The notes below the pieces were generated by a model. The model ran no database searches. It had not been told where the DNA came from and saw only the letters and a list, made by a program, of their open reading frames with translations. Below are positions 7,523 to 16,852 of a DNA stretch of 40,833 nucleotides, piece after piece. This stretch comes from Bacteroidales bacterium. GTDB lineage: Bacteria; Bacteroidota; Bacteroidia; Bacteroidales; F082. The translations under genes and the position numbers were made by a program. Position 1 is the stretch's first letter, and every line of letters starts with the position of its first letter. The stretch is from NCBI GenBank assembly GCA_017548125.1, contig JAFYNK010000029.1:1-40833 (forward strand), written 5' to 3'.

Positions 7523-9172
7523 TCAATCGACGTTATCGTGAAGGAACGAATTATTTTCGCTTATTCCTTTTCCTTTATTGAAGGAGTAATTTGACAATTC
7601 TTGGTCCTGACTGTCTTGAGACATATTCAAGCCTTTTCTCATATAAGCAGGCTGGTTTTCATATTTTTCTATGTTAGACATAGATCTATAATTCATTGTA
7701 AGAGATGACAAACGTTCACGACGAAGTTTTTCCTGCTGGCTCAAATCATCTTTCTGAACTGTCTTGACATCGTGTTTTACGACTGTCTGTGTTTCCGAGC
7801 TATCTCTTGCAAAAGATTTTATATCAAACACTTCGTCATCGTCATCCTTAGAGAAAGGATTGTTGTGAGAATATTTTTTTACAGTAGGAGTGCTTGGTGA
7901 CGCATCTCTATCAGATGTATTATTTTGTGTAAAATTTTGATTATTGTTAGTATTGCGTTCCAACAAATCATCATCATTTTTTTCATCGAGAGTATGAACA
8001 ATAATTTTCTTATCCTCTTCAGTTTCTTGTTCTATAGGCTTAGGGTCTTCTTTCTTTTTAATGATGACCTGTATCTCTTGTTCTTTTTTAACTTCTGGCG
8101 TTACAACTGGCTCTTGTTTTGGTTCTTCAGTACAATTTTTGGTTTCTGATGCATCTTTATATGCTTCATGAATTTTCTTTGTACGAGTATCGCTTTCATA
8201 TTCATCCAGTTCGTCATAGTCAAAACCTGTTGCGATAAGAGTTACATTAAGTCCATTGCCGAGAGACTCATCGTTGCCGTTACCCCAGATTACTTCAGAG
8301 CAGTTACCTGTAGAATCTTGTACATATTCAACTATTTGAGTTACCTCATCGAGTGACACCTCTTCTGCGCCTGATGTAATATATACGAGGATATTTTTTG
8401 CGCCTCTGATGTCGGAGTCGTCGAGAAGAGGAGAATCGACGGCCATTCTCACGGCTTCTTCAGCTCTATTTTCGCCTTCTGAATATCCGGAGCCCATAAT
8501 AGCCTTACCGCTATTACGCATGACAGTATTAACATCTTGGAAATCAACGTTGACATAGCCTGTCACGGTGATAATTTCCGCAATACCTTTAGCGGCAGTC
8601 TTGAGCACGTCGTCAGCCTTTTTAAAAGCCTGAGTCAGTTTCATGTTACCATGTTCTTGACGGAGTTTATCATTACTTACGACGAGTAGAGAGTCAACAT
8701 GTTTACGCAATTCTGCTATACCTTCGACAGCCTGTTGATGACGGCGTTTGCCTTCGAAAGAGAAAGGCAGTGTGACTATACCTACGGTAAGGATATCGAG
8801 TTCGCGAGCTATTGAAGCCACTATTGGAGCTGCACCTGTTCCTGTTCCGCCGCCCATACCAGCGGTAATGAAAAGCATTTTAGTGTCTTTAGAAAGGATT
8901 TCACGCAATTCCTCTACTGTTTCTAATGCAGCTTTACGACCTTCAGATGGGATATTACCTGCACCGAGGTGTCTTTTGCCAAGATGCACCTTAGTTGCCA
9001 CTGGGCTCTTTTCAAGAGCTTGATGGTCAGTATTACAAAGTATAAAATCGACGCCTTGGATTCCTTCTGTAAACATGTGAGTAACAGCATTGCTACCGCC
9101 GCCGCCAACGCCTAACACCTTGATGAAGTTAGGCATTTCTTCCATAGGATCGAATTTAATCAAATCTGTCAT
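7523..9172 (-). CDS. ftsZ: Cell division protein FtsZ
   Basis: The tubulin-like GTPase that forms the division ring at midcell. The GTPase core occupies about residues 15-325: GVGGGGSNAV near 21, CNTDHQAL at 46, and the tubulin signature GGGTGTG at 107-113. A long, highly charged, low-complexity linker follows (about 330-510), rich in E, K, D, N and Q. Near 515 comes QPAYMRK, and the extreme C-terminus NNSFLHDNVD matches the tail I recall from Bacteroides FtsZ. At 549 residues it is longer than the 380-450 usual for the family, and the excess is in the linker. It is the last gene of the dcw operon, 25 bases after ftsA. Confidence 0.97.
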   Translation of the reverse strand: MTDLIKFDPMEEMPNFIKVLGVGGGGSNAVTHMFTEGIQGVDFILCNTDHQALEKSPVATKVHLGKRHLGAGNIPSEGRKAALETVEELREILSKDTKMLFITAGMGGGTGTGAAPIVASIARELDILTVGIVTLPFSFEGKRRHQQAVEGIAELRKHVDSLLVVSNDKLRQEHGNMKLTQAFKKADDVLKTAAKGIAEIITVTGYVNVDFQDVNTVMRNSGKAIMGSGYSEGENRAEEAVRMAVDSPLLDDSDIRGAKNILVYITSGAEEVSLDEVTQIVEYVQDSTGNCSEVIWGNGNDESLGNGLNVTLIATGFDYDELDEYESDTRTKKIHEAYKDASETKNCTEEPKQEPVVTPEVKKEQEIQVIIKKKEDPKPIEQETEEDKKIIVHTLDEKNDDDLLERNTNNNQNFTQNNTSDRDASPSTPTVKKYSHNNPFSKDDDDEVFDIKSFARDSSETQTVVKHDVKTVQKDDLSQQEKLRRERLSSLTMNYRSMSNIEKYENQPAYMRKGLNMSQDSQDQELSNYSFNKGKGISENNSFLHDNVD

Positions 9173-9197
9173 GTCTTAATTCCTATATTTTTTTGTT

Positions 9198-10550
9198 TTA
9201 TTTATCTAAATTCTCTTGTTTGAAGAAATCTGTAAATCCAGTGATAATTCCTCTGATAGAAAATCCTTCAGACTTTGGTTTTTCCGTTTTGTTATTTTTT
9301 GTTTCTTTTTCTTCAGCTTCTTCATCGTCGCTGACATTTCTTTTAGTGCCAGTGTTTTTATTTTCTTCTGTCACCACACCTCTTGAGACGTCGCTTTCAT
9401 ATTTTGCGAAGCCTTCTATCACGAGGCCGATACCTGTTGAATACATTGGGCTTGACAGATCGTCAGTTGATTTTGCGAGGCTTTCGTTAGGATTGCCGAG
9501 GCGTACTTCCATACCTGTTTTAAACTCAGCGAGTTGTGCGATATGTTTCATCATTGAGCCACCGCCTGTGAGAACGATTCCTGCAATAAGTTTATGGTCG
9601 GAATTGACTTTTTGTATTTCAAAGTTAACCAAATCGAAAATCTCTTCGAGGCGTGACTGTATGATATAAGCCAAGTTTTTAAATGATATTTCCTTAGCTT
9701 CACGTCCGCGCATTCCTGGTATTGAAACCACTTCGTCTTCACTGTTTTCGCTTGCCACTGCAGAACCGAACTTAACCTTGATTTCTTCGGCATGTTTTTT
9801 AAGTATGGAGCAGCCCTGGCGAATATCCTCTGTAATGATATTACCGCCGAAAGGAATGACAGCTGTATGATAAATGATTGAATCATAGAACACGGCGATG
9901 TCTGTTGTACCGCCACCAATATCAACTATAGCGACACCGGCTTCTTTTTCTTCTTCATCAAGCACTGCTGCAGCTGATGCTATAGGTTCGAGGAACATAT
10001 TGTTCATTTCCAAGCCAGCGTGTTCAATACATGTAATGATATTTCTAACGGCAGCAGACTGTCCGATAATGATATGGAAGTTAGCTTCTATTTTATTTCC
10101 GAGCATGCCTTTAGGGCGATGGTTTCCGATAGGTTCGCCATCGATAAAATATTCTTGAGGGATGACATTTACAATCTCTTCACCTGGTGATGTTCCGATT
10201 TTGTACATATCGTCTCTCAGCTTGTTGAGTTCGGCATCTGATATTTCCACATCAGCGTTTTCACGAATCAACATGCCACGATGTTGAAGGCTCTTAATAT
10301 GATGACCTGCTATACCGACGTTGACGCTCTTAATATCAATTTTAGATTGTTCTGATGCCTCTGCCACTGCACGTTTAATAGCTCCAACGGTCTCTTCGAT
10401 ATTGATAACCATACCTCTCTTGACACCCGTTGAATCTGTTTTTCCGTAACCAAGAATCTCTATCTTTCCATTAGGCTTTTTCTCACCTACAATACATGCA
10501 ATTTTTGTTGTTCCAATATCGAGACCAACAATATATACAGGTTCACTCAT
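9198..10550 (-). CDS. ftsA: Cell division protein FtsA
   Basis: Actin-like ATPase that tethers FtsZ to the membrane. The N-terminus VGLDIGTTKIACIVGE is the phosphate-1 loop, VAIVDIGGGTTDIAVF near residue 205 the phosphate-2 loop, and IVLTGGGSMMKHI near 325 the adenosine motif. The SHS2/1C insertion characteristic of FtsA fits the region around 85-160. After an acidic linker (about 400-425) the C-terminal IRGIITGFTDFFKQENLDK is an amphipathic helix suited to membrane attachment. The length of 450 residues is normal for Bacteroidetes. It lies between ftsQ (6-base gap) and ftsZ. Confidence 0.97.
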   Translation of the reverse strand: MSEPVYIVGLDIGTTKIACIVGEKKPNGKIEILGYGKTDSTGVKRGMVINIEETVGAIKRAVAEASEQSKIDIKSVNVGIAGHHIKSLQHRGMLIRENADVEISDAELNKLRDDMYKIGTSPGEEIVNVIPQEYFIDGEPIGNHRPKGMLGNKIEANFHIIIGQSAAVRNIITCIEHAGLEMNNMFLEPIASAAAVLDEEEKEAGVAIVDIGGGTTDIAVFYDSIIYHTAVIPFGGNIITEDIRQGCSILKKHAEEIKVKFGSAVASENSEDEVVSIPGMRGREAKEISFKNLAYIIQSRLEEIFDLVNFEIQKVNSDHKLIAGIVLTGGGSMMKHIAQLAEFKTGMEVRLGNPNESLAKSTDDLSSPMYSTGIGLVIEGFAKYESDVSRGVVTEENKNTGTKRNVSDDEEAEEKETKNNKTEKPKSEGFSIRGIITGFTDFFKQENLDK

Positions 10551-10556
10551 ATTCTT

Positions 10557-11333
10557 TTATTTTTTGGTACAAACTACTTGATTTCTATAATTTAAATTTA
10601 TTTCCTTATACTTATCCAATTCAGGATTTCCTTGCATTTTATCAAAAAAATCCTGCATTTTAGCTAACTTTTCTTTAATATTATTAACATCGCCAAAGAT
10701 AACAATAATATTTGTGTTATTCAAAGAAAAAATATAATTTTTCTTTTTGTTTTTATAAATTTGCTTGACACAACATCTTGAATAATCGTCAGCTAGAACT
10801 TCTTTCATAAGAAGAAACATTTCAGGCAAATCCGTCTTTTCATATATTTCATCATTGACGTTTCCATACATGTCGGAAGGGAAGCTGAGATCGCCGTTAC
10901 CGACTATAAGACGCATCACATAATCGTTGTTTGTCGGGAACACATTTCCTTCAGAATCAAGATAAACCGACTTGCCTTTATTGTTATAGACGCGCATTAT
11001 AGGGTTACATTCCGTTATTTCGATGTCAAGTACAGATTTCAGATTTATTTCTGCATCGACGTTCATTGTCCAGGGATTAGCTTTCAACCTATTGACGACA
11101 GAATCGACAGGAATCATATATATTTGATTATTATTGACGGTATCGCATATTTTCAATATCATTTCACGAGTCTCATCATAATCCACGAAGCCGTCTTCTC
11201 CATTTCTGGCTATTGTAAGATTTATATTTTCAAGATTTTCATGAAAATAATCATAGGCAAGATAAACCGACAGTCCCACGAAGGCTGTCAGTGTAAATAC
11301 CAACAACAATATACTCAACACTTTCCTCATCAT
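10557..11333 (-). CDS. ftsQ: Cell division protein FtsQ
   Basis: A bitopic divisome protein linking early and late division components. It has a short cytoplasmic N-terminus, one membrane segment at about residues 6-27, and a periplasmic part with a POTRA-like region around 35-105 (VNRLKANPWTMNVDAEINLKSVLDIEITE is the recognisable core). The rest resembles the FtsQ beta domain. Its start overlaps the murC stop by four bases, which suggests translational coupling. Sequence conservation in this family is low, so position between murC and ftsA carries much of the assignment. Confidence 0.9.
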   Translation of the reverse strand: MMRKVLSILLLVFTLTAFVGLSVYLAYDYFHENLENINLTIARNGEDGFVDYDETREMILKICDTVNNNQIYMIPVDSVVNRLKANPWTMNVDAEINLKSVLDIEITECNPIMRVYNNKGKSVYLDSEGNVFPTNNDYVMRLIVGNGDLSFPSDMYGNVNDEIYEKTDLPEMFLLMKEVLADDYSRCCVKQIYKNKKKNYIFSLNNTNIIVIFGDVNNIKEKLAKMQDFFDKMQGNPELDKYKEINLNYRNQVVCTKK

Positions 11334-12676
11334 TTCAATAATGTTTCTATTTGTGGCACGAATCTGTCAATATCGCCAGCACCCATTGTCACTATGAGTT
11401 CTGGATTCAGTTCTTTTATTGTATCGAGGAGTTCTTCTTTGCTGCATAATTGTTTTTGTTCACAGCTTATTTTCTGGAGCAGAACAGAAGATGTTATTCC
11501 ATCAATTGGTTTTTCGCGAGCCGGATAAATCTCCATCAAGAGCAATCTGTCGGCGAGTGATAAAGCCTCCGCAAATTCATTCATAAAATCTCGTGTTCTC
11601 GAGAAAAGATGCGGCTGAAAAACAAGTGTAAGTTTCTTATTTGGAAAAATATCACGTACTGCTTTAAGCGAAGCCTTTATTTCTTCAGGATGATGTGCGT
11701 AATCATCTATATAACAAACTCTTTCGTTTTTAAGTCTTATATCGAAACGACGCTGCACCCCTTGAAACGCTGCCAAGCCTTCTCTCAAAGTCTGAATGCC
11801 GACCTGAAGCTGCAAACATGTTATTATTGCCGACAACGCATTCATGACATTATGCTTTCCAAACAGCTGCATCTCAAACTCACCGAATCCCAGCCCTTCT
11901 TTTGTCACGACAGAAAACTTTGTCATTCCGTTTTCTATTCTCACGTCCTGCGCCATCACATCAGCGTCTTCAAATCCGTATGTCAGATGCTTCCTATCTG
12001 TCACCAGCGGCAGGTCCTTATTATAAACCACCACGCCATCCGGCATTGTTTTATCAACAAACTGGCTGAAGCTTTCAAACACCTGTTCCTTATCTCCGTA
12101 AATGTCGAGATGGTCAGCGTCTATTGATGTCACAATGCTTATATAAGGGTTAAGCTGCAAGAAAGAGCGGTCGAATTCATCGGCTTCCATAACGACTATT
12201 TCGTCGTTCTCGTCGCCTATTATCACATTGCTATTGATATTCTTAGCTATTCCTCCGACGAATGCCGACATTTTCTTACCGGCATAATTAAGGATATGTG
12301 TTATCATAGCCGTCACCGTTGTCTTGCCATGGCTTCCCGACACAGCGACGCTTCTGCATTGACGTGATATTTCGCCAAGCACTTCCGCACGTTTTATTAT
12401 CCTGACATTTTTTTCTCTAAGATAATTGAGTTCCAACGAATCGTTTGGTATTGCTGGCGTAAGCACAACGAAATCAACGTTATCTGGAATCAATTCAGGA
12501 TTATCTTCATAATGAATAAGCATGCCTTCTTCCTCAAGTTTTCTTGTCAATGGCGACGGCGTTTTATCATAACCTGTCACAGTACATCCTTTCTGATAGA
12601 AATAACGAGCCAGTGCGCTCATTCCGATGCCACCTATTCCAAGGAAATATATATTTTGCTTGACAATCTTATTCAT
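11330..12676 (-). CDS. murC: UDP-N-acetylmuramate--L-alanine ligase
   Basis: Adds the first amino acid of the peptidoglycan stem to UDP-MurNAc. A complete three-domain Mur ligase of 448 residues: the N-terminal UDP-binding segment YFLGIGGIGMSALARY, the ATP-binding SGSHGKTTVTAMI near residue 110, the central MEADEFDRSF near 165, and DDYAHHPEEIKAS near 318 in the C-terminal part. All three domains are intact, in contrast with the murD remnant in the same operon. It is 12 bases from murG and overlaps ftsQ by 4 bases. Confidence 0.97.
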   Translation of the reverse strand: MNKIVKQNIYFLGIGGIGMSALARYFYQKGCTVTGYDKTPSPLTRKLEEEGMLIHYEDNPELIPDNVDFVVLTPAIPNDSLELNYLREKNVRIIKRAEVLGEISRQCRSVAVSGSHGKTTVTAMITHILNYAGKKMSAFVGGIAKNINSNVIIGDENDEIVVMEADEFDRSFLQLNPYISIVTSIDADHLDIYGDKEQVFESFSQFVDKTMPDGVVVYNKDLPLVTDRKHLTYGFEDADVMAQDVRIENGMTKFSVVTKEGLGFGEFEMQLFGKHNVMNALSAIITCLQLQVGIQTLREGLAAFQGVQRRFDIRLKNERVCYIDDYAHHPEEIKASLKAVRDIFPNKKLTLVFQPHLFSRTRDFMNEFAEALSLADRLLLMEIYPAREKPIDGITSSVLLQKISCEQKQLCSKEELLDTIKELNPELIVTMGAGDIDRFVPQIETLLK

Positions 12677-12688
12677 CTTTTATTTGAT

Positions 12689-13819
12689 TTATTTCTTATT
12701 TATTATCATTTCTATTTGATCTACAATATCTTCTGCCGCATTAGGCTTAGCGAATCTAGCGATATTGTCTCTCATTTCATTTTGCAGCGTCTCATTTTGC
12801 AACAAATTAAACACTACTGGCAAAAGCTCTTTTTCTGTCTTAGAGTTCGTTACCATCAAAGCCGCTTTTTCATTGACAAGGCTCATCGCATTTTTTGTCT
12901 GATGATCTTCAGCAGCTGTAGGCAACGGGACGAAAACTACAGCTTTACGGAGCAATGACAATTCTGAAATTGACATGGCGCCGGCTCGAGAGATAACGAC
13001 ATCTGCCGCCGAATAAGCCATATCCATTCTGTCGATAAAGACAGTACATTTGATTCTGTCTTGAAGTCCGTTTCTCTTCACTTCTTCGAGAGCTTTTTCG
13101 TAATAATGGACGCCAGTCTGCCATATCATTTGGTAATCATTATCTTTAAAAGCATCTATCATTGCCGAGATGCCTTTATTAATACCGAGAGCGCCCTGAC
13201 TTCCTCCGACGAGCAGTATAGTCTTCTTTGAAGCGTCGAGGCCAAAGAATCTCAGGCATTCGTCTTTCTTGTCATCAAGCGATTTTATATTGTTTCTTAG
13301 AGGGTTACCGGTAAGAACGACCTTATCTTTCGGGAACCACTTCTCCATATTTTCGTAAGCCACACAAATCTTAGACGCTTTTTTCGCGACCAATTTATTT
13401 GTCACGCCTGGAAAAGAGTTCTGTTCTTGAATGACGATAGGGATGCCAAGAGAAGAAGCGGTCTTCATTGTCGGGCCGCTTGCGAAGCCACCTACGCCAA
13501 TCACCACGTCAGGCCTGAAGCGTCTGATGATTTTTCTTGCCTTTATCATGCTGCTCATGAGTTTAAAAGGGAAGCTCAGGTTATCGAGCGACAATTCTCT
13601 TTTAAAGCCACTAATCCATAGACCTTCAATAGGATAACCTGCCTTAGGCACTCTATCCATTTCCATTCTGTTCTTGGCACCTATAAACAAGATGTCAGCT
13701 TGAGGGAAACGTTTTTTCAAGCAGTCGGCTATTGCTATGGCAGGAAAGATATGACCTCCAGTGCCACCGCCACTAATTATTATTTTGGGTTGTTTCGAGT
13801 TCATCTCTTTTTTCTTCAT
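12689..13819 (-). CDS. murG: UDP-GlcNAc--lipid I N-acetylglucosaminyltransferase MurG
   Basis: Converts lipid I to lipid II at the inner face of the membrane. It is a GT-B enzyme with GGGTGGHIFPAIAIA as the N-terminal G loop, a second glycine-rich stretch GGFASGP, GGSQGALGIN in the C-terminal domain, and SRAGAMSISEL with LPTAAEDHQTKNA for UDP-GlcNAc binding. The 376 residues are normal. The start is uncertain: the first ATG gives MKKKEMNSKQPK and overlaps ftsW by 47 bases, while the internal Met six codons on (13804) would shorten the overlap to 32. Confidence 0.96.
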   Translation of the reverse strand: MKKKEMNSKQPKIIISGGGTGGHIFPAIAIADCLKKRFPQADILFIGAKNRMEMDRVPKAGYPIEGLWISGFKRELSLDNLSFPFKLMSSMIKARKIIRRFRPDVVIGVGGFASGPTMKTASSLGIPIVIQEQNSFPGVTNKLVAKKASKICVAYENMEKWFPKDKVVLTGNPLRNNIKSLDDKKDECLRFFGLDASKKTILLVGGSQGALGINKGISAMIDAFKDNDYQMIWQTGVHYYEKALEEVKRNGLQDRIKCTVFIDRMDMAYSAADVVISRAGAMSISELSLLRKAVVFVPLPTAAEDHQTKNAMSLVNEKAALMVTNSKTEKELLPVVFNLLQNETLQNEMRDNIARFAKPNAAEDIVDQIEMIINKK

Positions 13820-14981
13820 TATTGATGTCTTTAGATATGCTTAATATTATTCCTATCGCGAAGCCTGTCAGCATTATAGAGCTGCCTCCCATGCTTATCA
13901 TTGGCAGCGGTTGACCTGTCACAGGCAGCAGTCCTACCGCCACGCCCATATTCACCATCGCCTGCATCACGATCATGAAGGCGAGTCCAAATGCCAAGAA
14001 ACCTCCGAACGACTGCGGTCGCACAGCCATTATAGCCACAGCCCGGAAAAGCAGAATCATATATAACATTAGAACAACAATGCCTCCTACCAATCCGTAT
14101 TCTTCAAGAATTATCGCATAGACGAAATCCGAATATGGGTGTGGCAAGAAATTACGTTGTGTACTTCTTCCCGGTCCTTTTCCCAATATTCCGCCGGTAG
14201 CGACAGCTATTTTAGACTGTATAATTTGAAAATCCTCCTCGTTTTCCTGTCTGGCAAGTTCTGCCGCATCTTTCACTTCATCTTTCTTGAACGACTCCAC
14301 ATAACTCACAACACGCTGCACCCACACACCAGTACGTCCCTTGTCTTCAGCGAAATTCATAACAATCAATACGTATATCGTCACTGCGACAAAAACTATC
14401 GCGAAGAATATCATGAGATATTTCATATTTATTCTGCCAACAAAAAGGAGAACCATACAACTTGCAAACAAGATTCCTGCTGTCGAGAAGTTTTCAGGAA
14501 ATATCAGAGCCACAACAACCAACACTGGTAACATCAACGGAATGAAAGCTGTCTTAAAATCTTTGATATTATCCTGTCTCAGTGTCAGTTCCCTTGCAAG
14601 ATAACCGATGAGAGCCACCTTGGCAAAGTCGCTCGACTGAAATGATATCAAACCGAATATCTTAATAGTACGCTGCGCTTCATTGAGATCAGTACCACCT
14701 ATCAACGTATAAATCAACAATGGTATTGACAGAAAGAAAAACAGCCAGAGCAAACGTGAATAATAAGTATATTTAAAGAGATGAGCCACATAGACAGCAC
14801 CTAAACCGACTAATAACCTTACAGCATGTAACAACAAAGTATAAGTGTTATTGCCATTATATTTAACATTGGCGTATGTTCCTGTCGCACTATACACCGC
14901 CAACAACGATGACAATACAAGCAACATGACCACCATCCATATCACTTTATCTCCTTGAAATATCTTATTAGACAACTTCAT
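13773..14981 (-). CDS. ftsW: Lipid II polymerase FtsW (SEDS family)
   Basis: A polytopic SEDS-family glycosyltransferase that polymerises septal peptidoglycan with the FtsI transpeptidase encoded upstream. Around ten membrane segments are evident. The family signature is clear near the C-terminus: VGLLPVTGQPLPMISMGGSS. A soluble stretch around residues 205-260 (DKGRTGVWVQRV and a charged segment) corresponds to the large extracytoplasmic loop. The length of 402 is normal. It lies 6 bases after the murD remnant and overlaps murG. Confidence 0.96.
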   Translation of the reverse strand: MKLSNKIFQGDKVIWMVVMLLVLSSLLAVYSATGTYANVKYNGNNTYTLLLHAVRLLVGLGAVYVAHLFKYTYYSRLLWLFFFLSIPLLIYTLIGGTDLNEAQRTIKIFGLISFQSSDFAKVALIGYLARELTLRQDNIKDFKTAFIPLMLPVLVVVALIFPENFSTAGILFASCMVLLFVGRINMKYLMIFFAIVFVAVTIYVLIVMNFAEDKGRTGVWVQRVVSYVESFKKDEVKDAAELARQENEEDFQIIQSKIAVATGGILGKGPGRSTQRNFLPHPYSDFVYAIILEEYGLVGGIVVLMLYMILLFRAVAIMAVRPQSFGGFLAFGLAFMIVMQAMVNMGVAVGLLPVTGQPLPMISMGGSSIMLTGFAIGIILSISKDINNEEKRDELETTQNNN

Positions 14982-14987
14982 TATGTT

Positions 14988-15536
14988 TTATTTTAAAGAG
15001 CTGACACATTGTTTGAAGAAATCGCCTCTTTCAGCGTATGACGAGAAGTCACCTTTTACAGGTGTTGCAGGAGAGAACAACACGTTGTCGCCCTTTTCAG
15101 CCATTTCGTATGATAATTTTACAGCTTCCTTAACAGATTGGCAGTCAACGATGTTATTATTCACAATATCACCGAATACATCATGTATTCTTTTGGTGTT
15201 ATCACCTATACACACTATAGCTTTAACATATTTTTTCACTTGAGGGATAAGGTCATCGCAATCGAAATTGTCGGCGTATGTTATCCATATCACTGAATCG
15301 TGTATGTTGTCGAATGAAAACCAAGCAGCTTCATTGGAACAAGCTCCAGAATCGTCATAGAAAGTGATGTTTTCTATTGTCTCCACAAATTCGTATCTGT
15401 ATTTTATATTCTCAAAGTCACAAAATGCCTGTTTTATGCTTTCTTTTCTTATCTGACTCATTTTTGAAGAGATAGTCGCCGCTGTTGTCATCGACGATGT
15501 TCTTCTTCCCTGTCTTGCCAATTGTTCTAATGTCAT
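14988..15536 (-). CDS. MurD remnant: C-terminal ligase domain only
   Basis: Sits where murD (UDP-MurNAc-L-Ala--D-Glu ligase, ~450 residues) is expected, between mraY and ftsW, but has only 182 residues. From about residue 10 to the end it matches the end of the MurD central domain plus the C-terminal domain: IRKESIKQAFCDFENIKYRYEFV, KAIVCIG, SVKEAVKLSYEMAEKGDNVLFSPA and YAERGDFFK all have MurD counterparts. The UDP-binding domain and the ATP-binding domain with its GTNGKTT loop are absent. Only 27 bases separate it from mraY, so they are not present in another frame. Family NDSKATN reads DDSGACS (61-67), the G-G-x-x-K segment reads YADNF (88-92), and SPACASFD reads SPATPVKG (155-162). Ligase activity is very unlikely. 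An uninterrupted frame of this length suggests another retained role or a recent loss. Confidence 0.8.
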   Translation of the reverse strand: MTLEQLARQGRRTSSMTTAATISSKMSQIRKESIKQAFCDFENIKYRYEFVETIENITFYDDSGACSNEAAWFSFDNIHDSVIWITYADNFDCDDLIPQVKKYVKAIVCIGDNTKRIHDVFGDIVNNNIVDCQSVKEAVKLSYEMAEKGDNVLFSPATPVKGDFSSYAERGDFFKQCVSSLK

Positions 15537-15563
15537 AATATATGAATGTTTATATGTTAATAA

Positions 15564-16844
15564 TTATCTGATTTTCAATGTTAATATTGCGAATGCTGCG
15601 AGTATGATACTTACAATCCAAAAACGGAATGTTATCTTTGATTCATGATAGAGATGAGGCGAGCCTTTAAACACCACCTTACATCCTGGGTCGTTTTTCT
15701 CCACCAAAGCGAGCGACGTTCTGTAATGGTCGTGAACCGGCGTTCTCTTCCAAAGACGCTGACGGACACCTTTTCTCTTTCCCATTTTGTAATAAGACTT
15801 TTGCAAAATGACAGAAAGGCTTTCCCAAAGAAAGACTCCGCATATCACAGGAAGCAACAATTCTTTATGGATAATAACAGCCGACACAGCGATAATTCCG
15901 CCTATTGTAAGGCTGCCTGTATCGCCCATGAACACCTGCGCTGGATATGAATTATACCACAAGAAGCCTATCAACGCTCCAACAAATGCACACAAGAAAA
16001 CAACGACCTCTTCGCTTCCTGGTATAAACATAATATTAAGATAATCAGCCAAAACAACGTGACTTGACACATACGCCAGCACTGCCAAGGCGACGCCCAT
16101 TATTGCCGAGTTGCCAGCCGCCATTCCGTCCATTCCATCGTTGAGATTTGAGCCATTCGACACCGCTGTGACAGCAAGAATTGTTATCACCACGAAGAAA
16201 ATCCAGCCAGCCCAATATTTGTAAGGCTCGCCAATAAAATTAAATAAATCGGAATAATTCAAGTTGTTATCCTTGACGAAAGGAATCGTTGTACGAGTCG
16301 ATTTAACATCTGGAGTTTTTATAACGACTTCTTTATTATCTTCGATTTTAATATCAACCTTTTCATTCATAACAACTTCTGGACTAAAACGCAATGTCAA
16401 GCCAACGATGAGACCGAGAAGCACTTGCGCAAACACTTTATACCATCCGTTAAGTCCTTCCTTGTTTTTTTTGAATGTTTTGATATAATCATCTGCAAAA
16501 CCCACAGCACCGAGCAGCACCGTTGTAACAAGCATCAATATCATATATACATTCTTGATTTTTCCTATCAAAAGACAAGGAATCAATATTGAAGTAATGA
16601 TGATTATTCCGCCCATTGTAGGCACGCCTTTTTTCTGAGTATTAAATGGGTCGATAGACTCATCTCTCTGCGTCTCAGATATTTGACGTTTCTTTAATAA
16701 TTTTATGAAAAACTCGCCGAATTTTATAGAAATCAACAATGATGCAATTATTGCGAATATTGCACGAAATGTGACGTATGTAAACATTCCTGCTCCAGGA
16801 AAGTCACAGCATTTATCAAGATATTCGAACAAATAGTATAACAT
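15564..16844 (-). CDS. mraY: Phospho-N-acetylmuramoyl-pentapeptide-transferase
   Basis: Transfers phospho-MurNAc-pentapeptide to undecaprenyl phosphate to make lipid I. It is a polytopic membrane enzyme with the expected motifs: GGIIIITSIL after GVPTMGG, LGAVGFADDYIKTFKKNKEG with the catalytic Asp pair, SNGSNLNDGMDGMAAG, FMGDTGSL, and RKGVRQRLWKRTPVHDHYR with the HDH-type cytoplasmic loop. The 426 residues exceed the ~360 of E. coli because of an insertion at about residues 160-205, which I recall as usual for Bacteroidetes. It follows murE by 8 bases. Confidence 0.97.
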   Translation of the reverse strand: MLYYLFEYLDKCCDFPGAGMFTYVTFRAIFAIIASLLISIKFGEFFIKLLKKRQISETQRDESIDPFNTQKKGVPTMGGIIIITSILIPCLLIGKIKNVYMILMLVTTVLLGAVGFADDYIKTFKKNKEGLNGWYKVFAQVLLGLIVGLTLRFSPEVVMNEKVDIKIEDNKEVVIKTPDVKSTRTTIPFVKDNNLNYSDLFNFIGEPYKYWAGWIFFVVITILAVTAVSNGSNLNDGMDGMAAGNSAIMGVALAVLAYVSSHVVLADYLNIMFIPGSEEVVVFLCAFVGALIGFLWYNSYPAQVFMGDTGSLTIGGIIAVSAVIIHKELLLPVICGVFLWESLSVILQKSYYKMGKRKGVRQRLWKRTPVHDHYRTSLALVEKNDPGCKVVFKGSPHLYHESKITFRFWIVSIILAAFAILTLKIR

Positions 16845-16852
16845 AGTTCTAA

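Noticed and set aside
11609-12127. A 172-codon open frame on the plus strand
   Set aside because: It runs antisense inside murC and is explained as a shadow of that gene; no family features are seen.
15537-15563. Possible frameshift that hides the missing N-terminal part of MurD
   Set aside because: Only 27 bases lie between the mraY stop and the remnant start, and mraY is full length to its normal C-terminus. There is no space for ~270 further residues, so a deletion and not a frameshift is the explanation.
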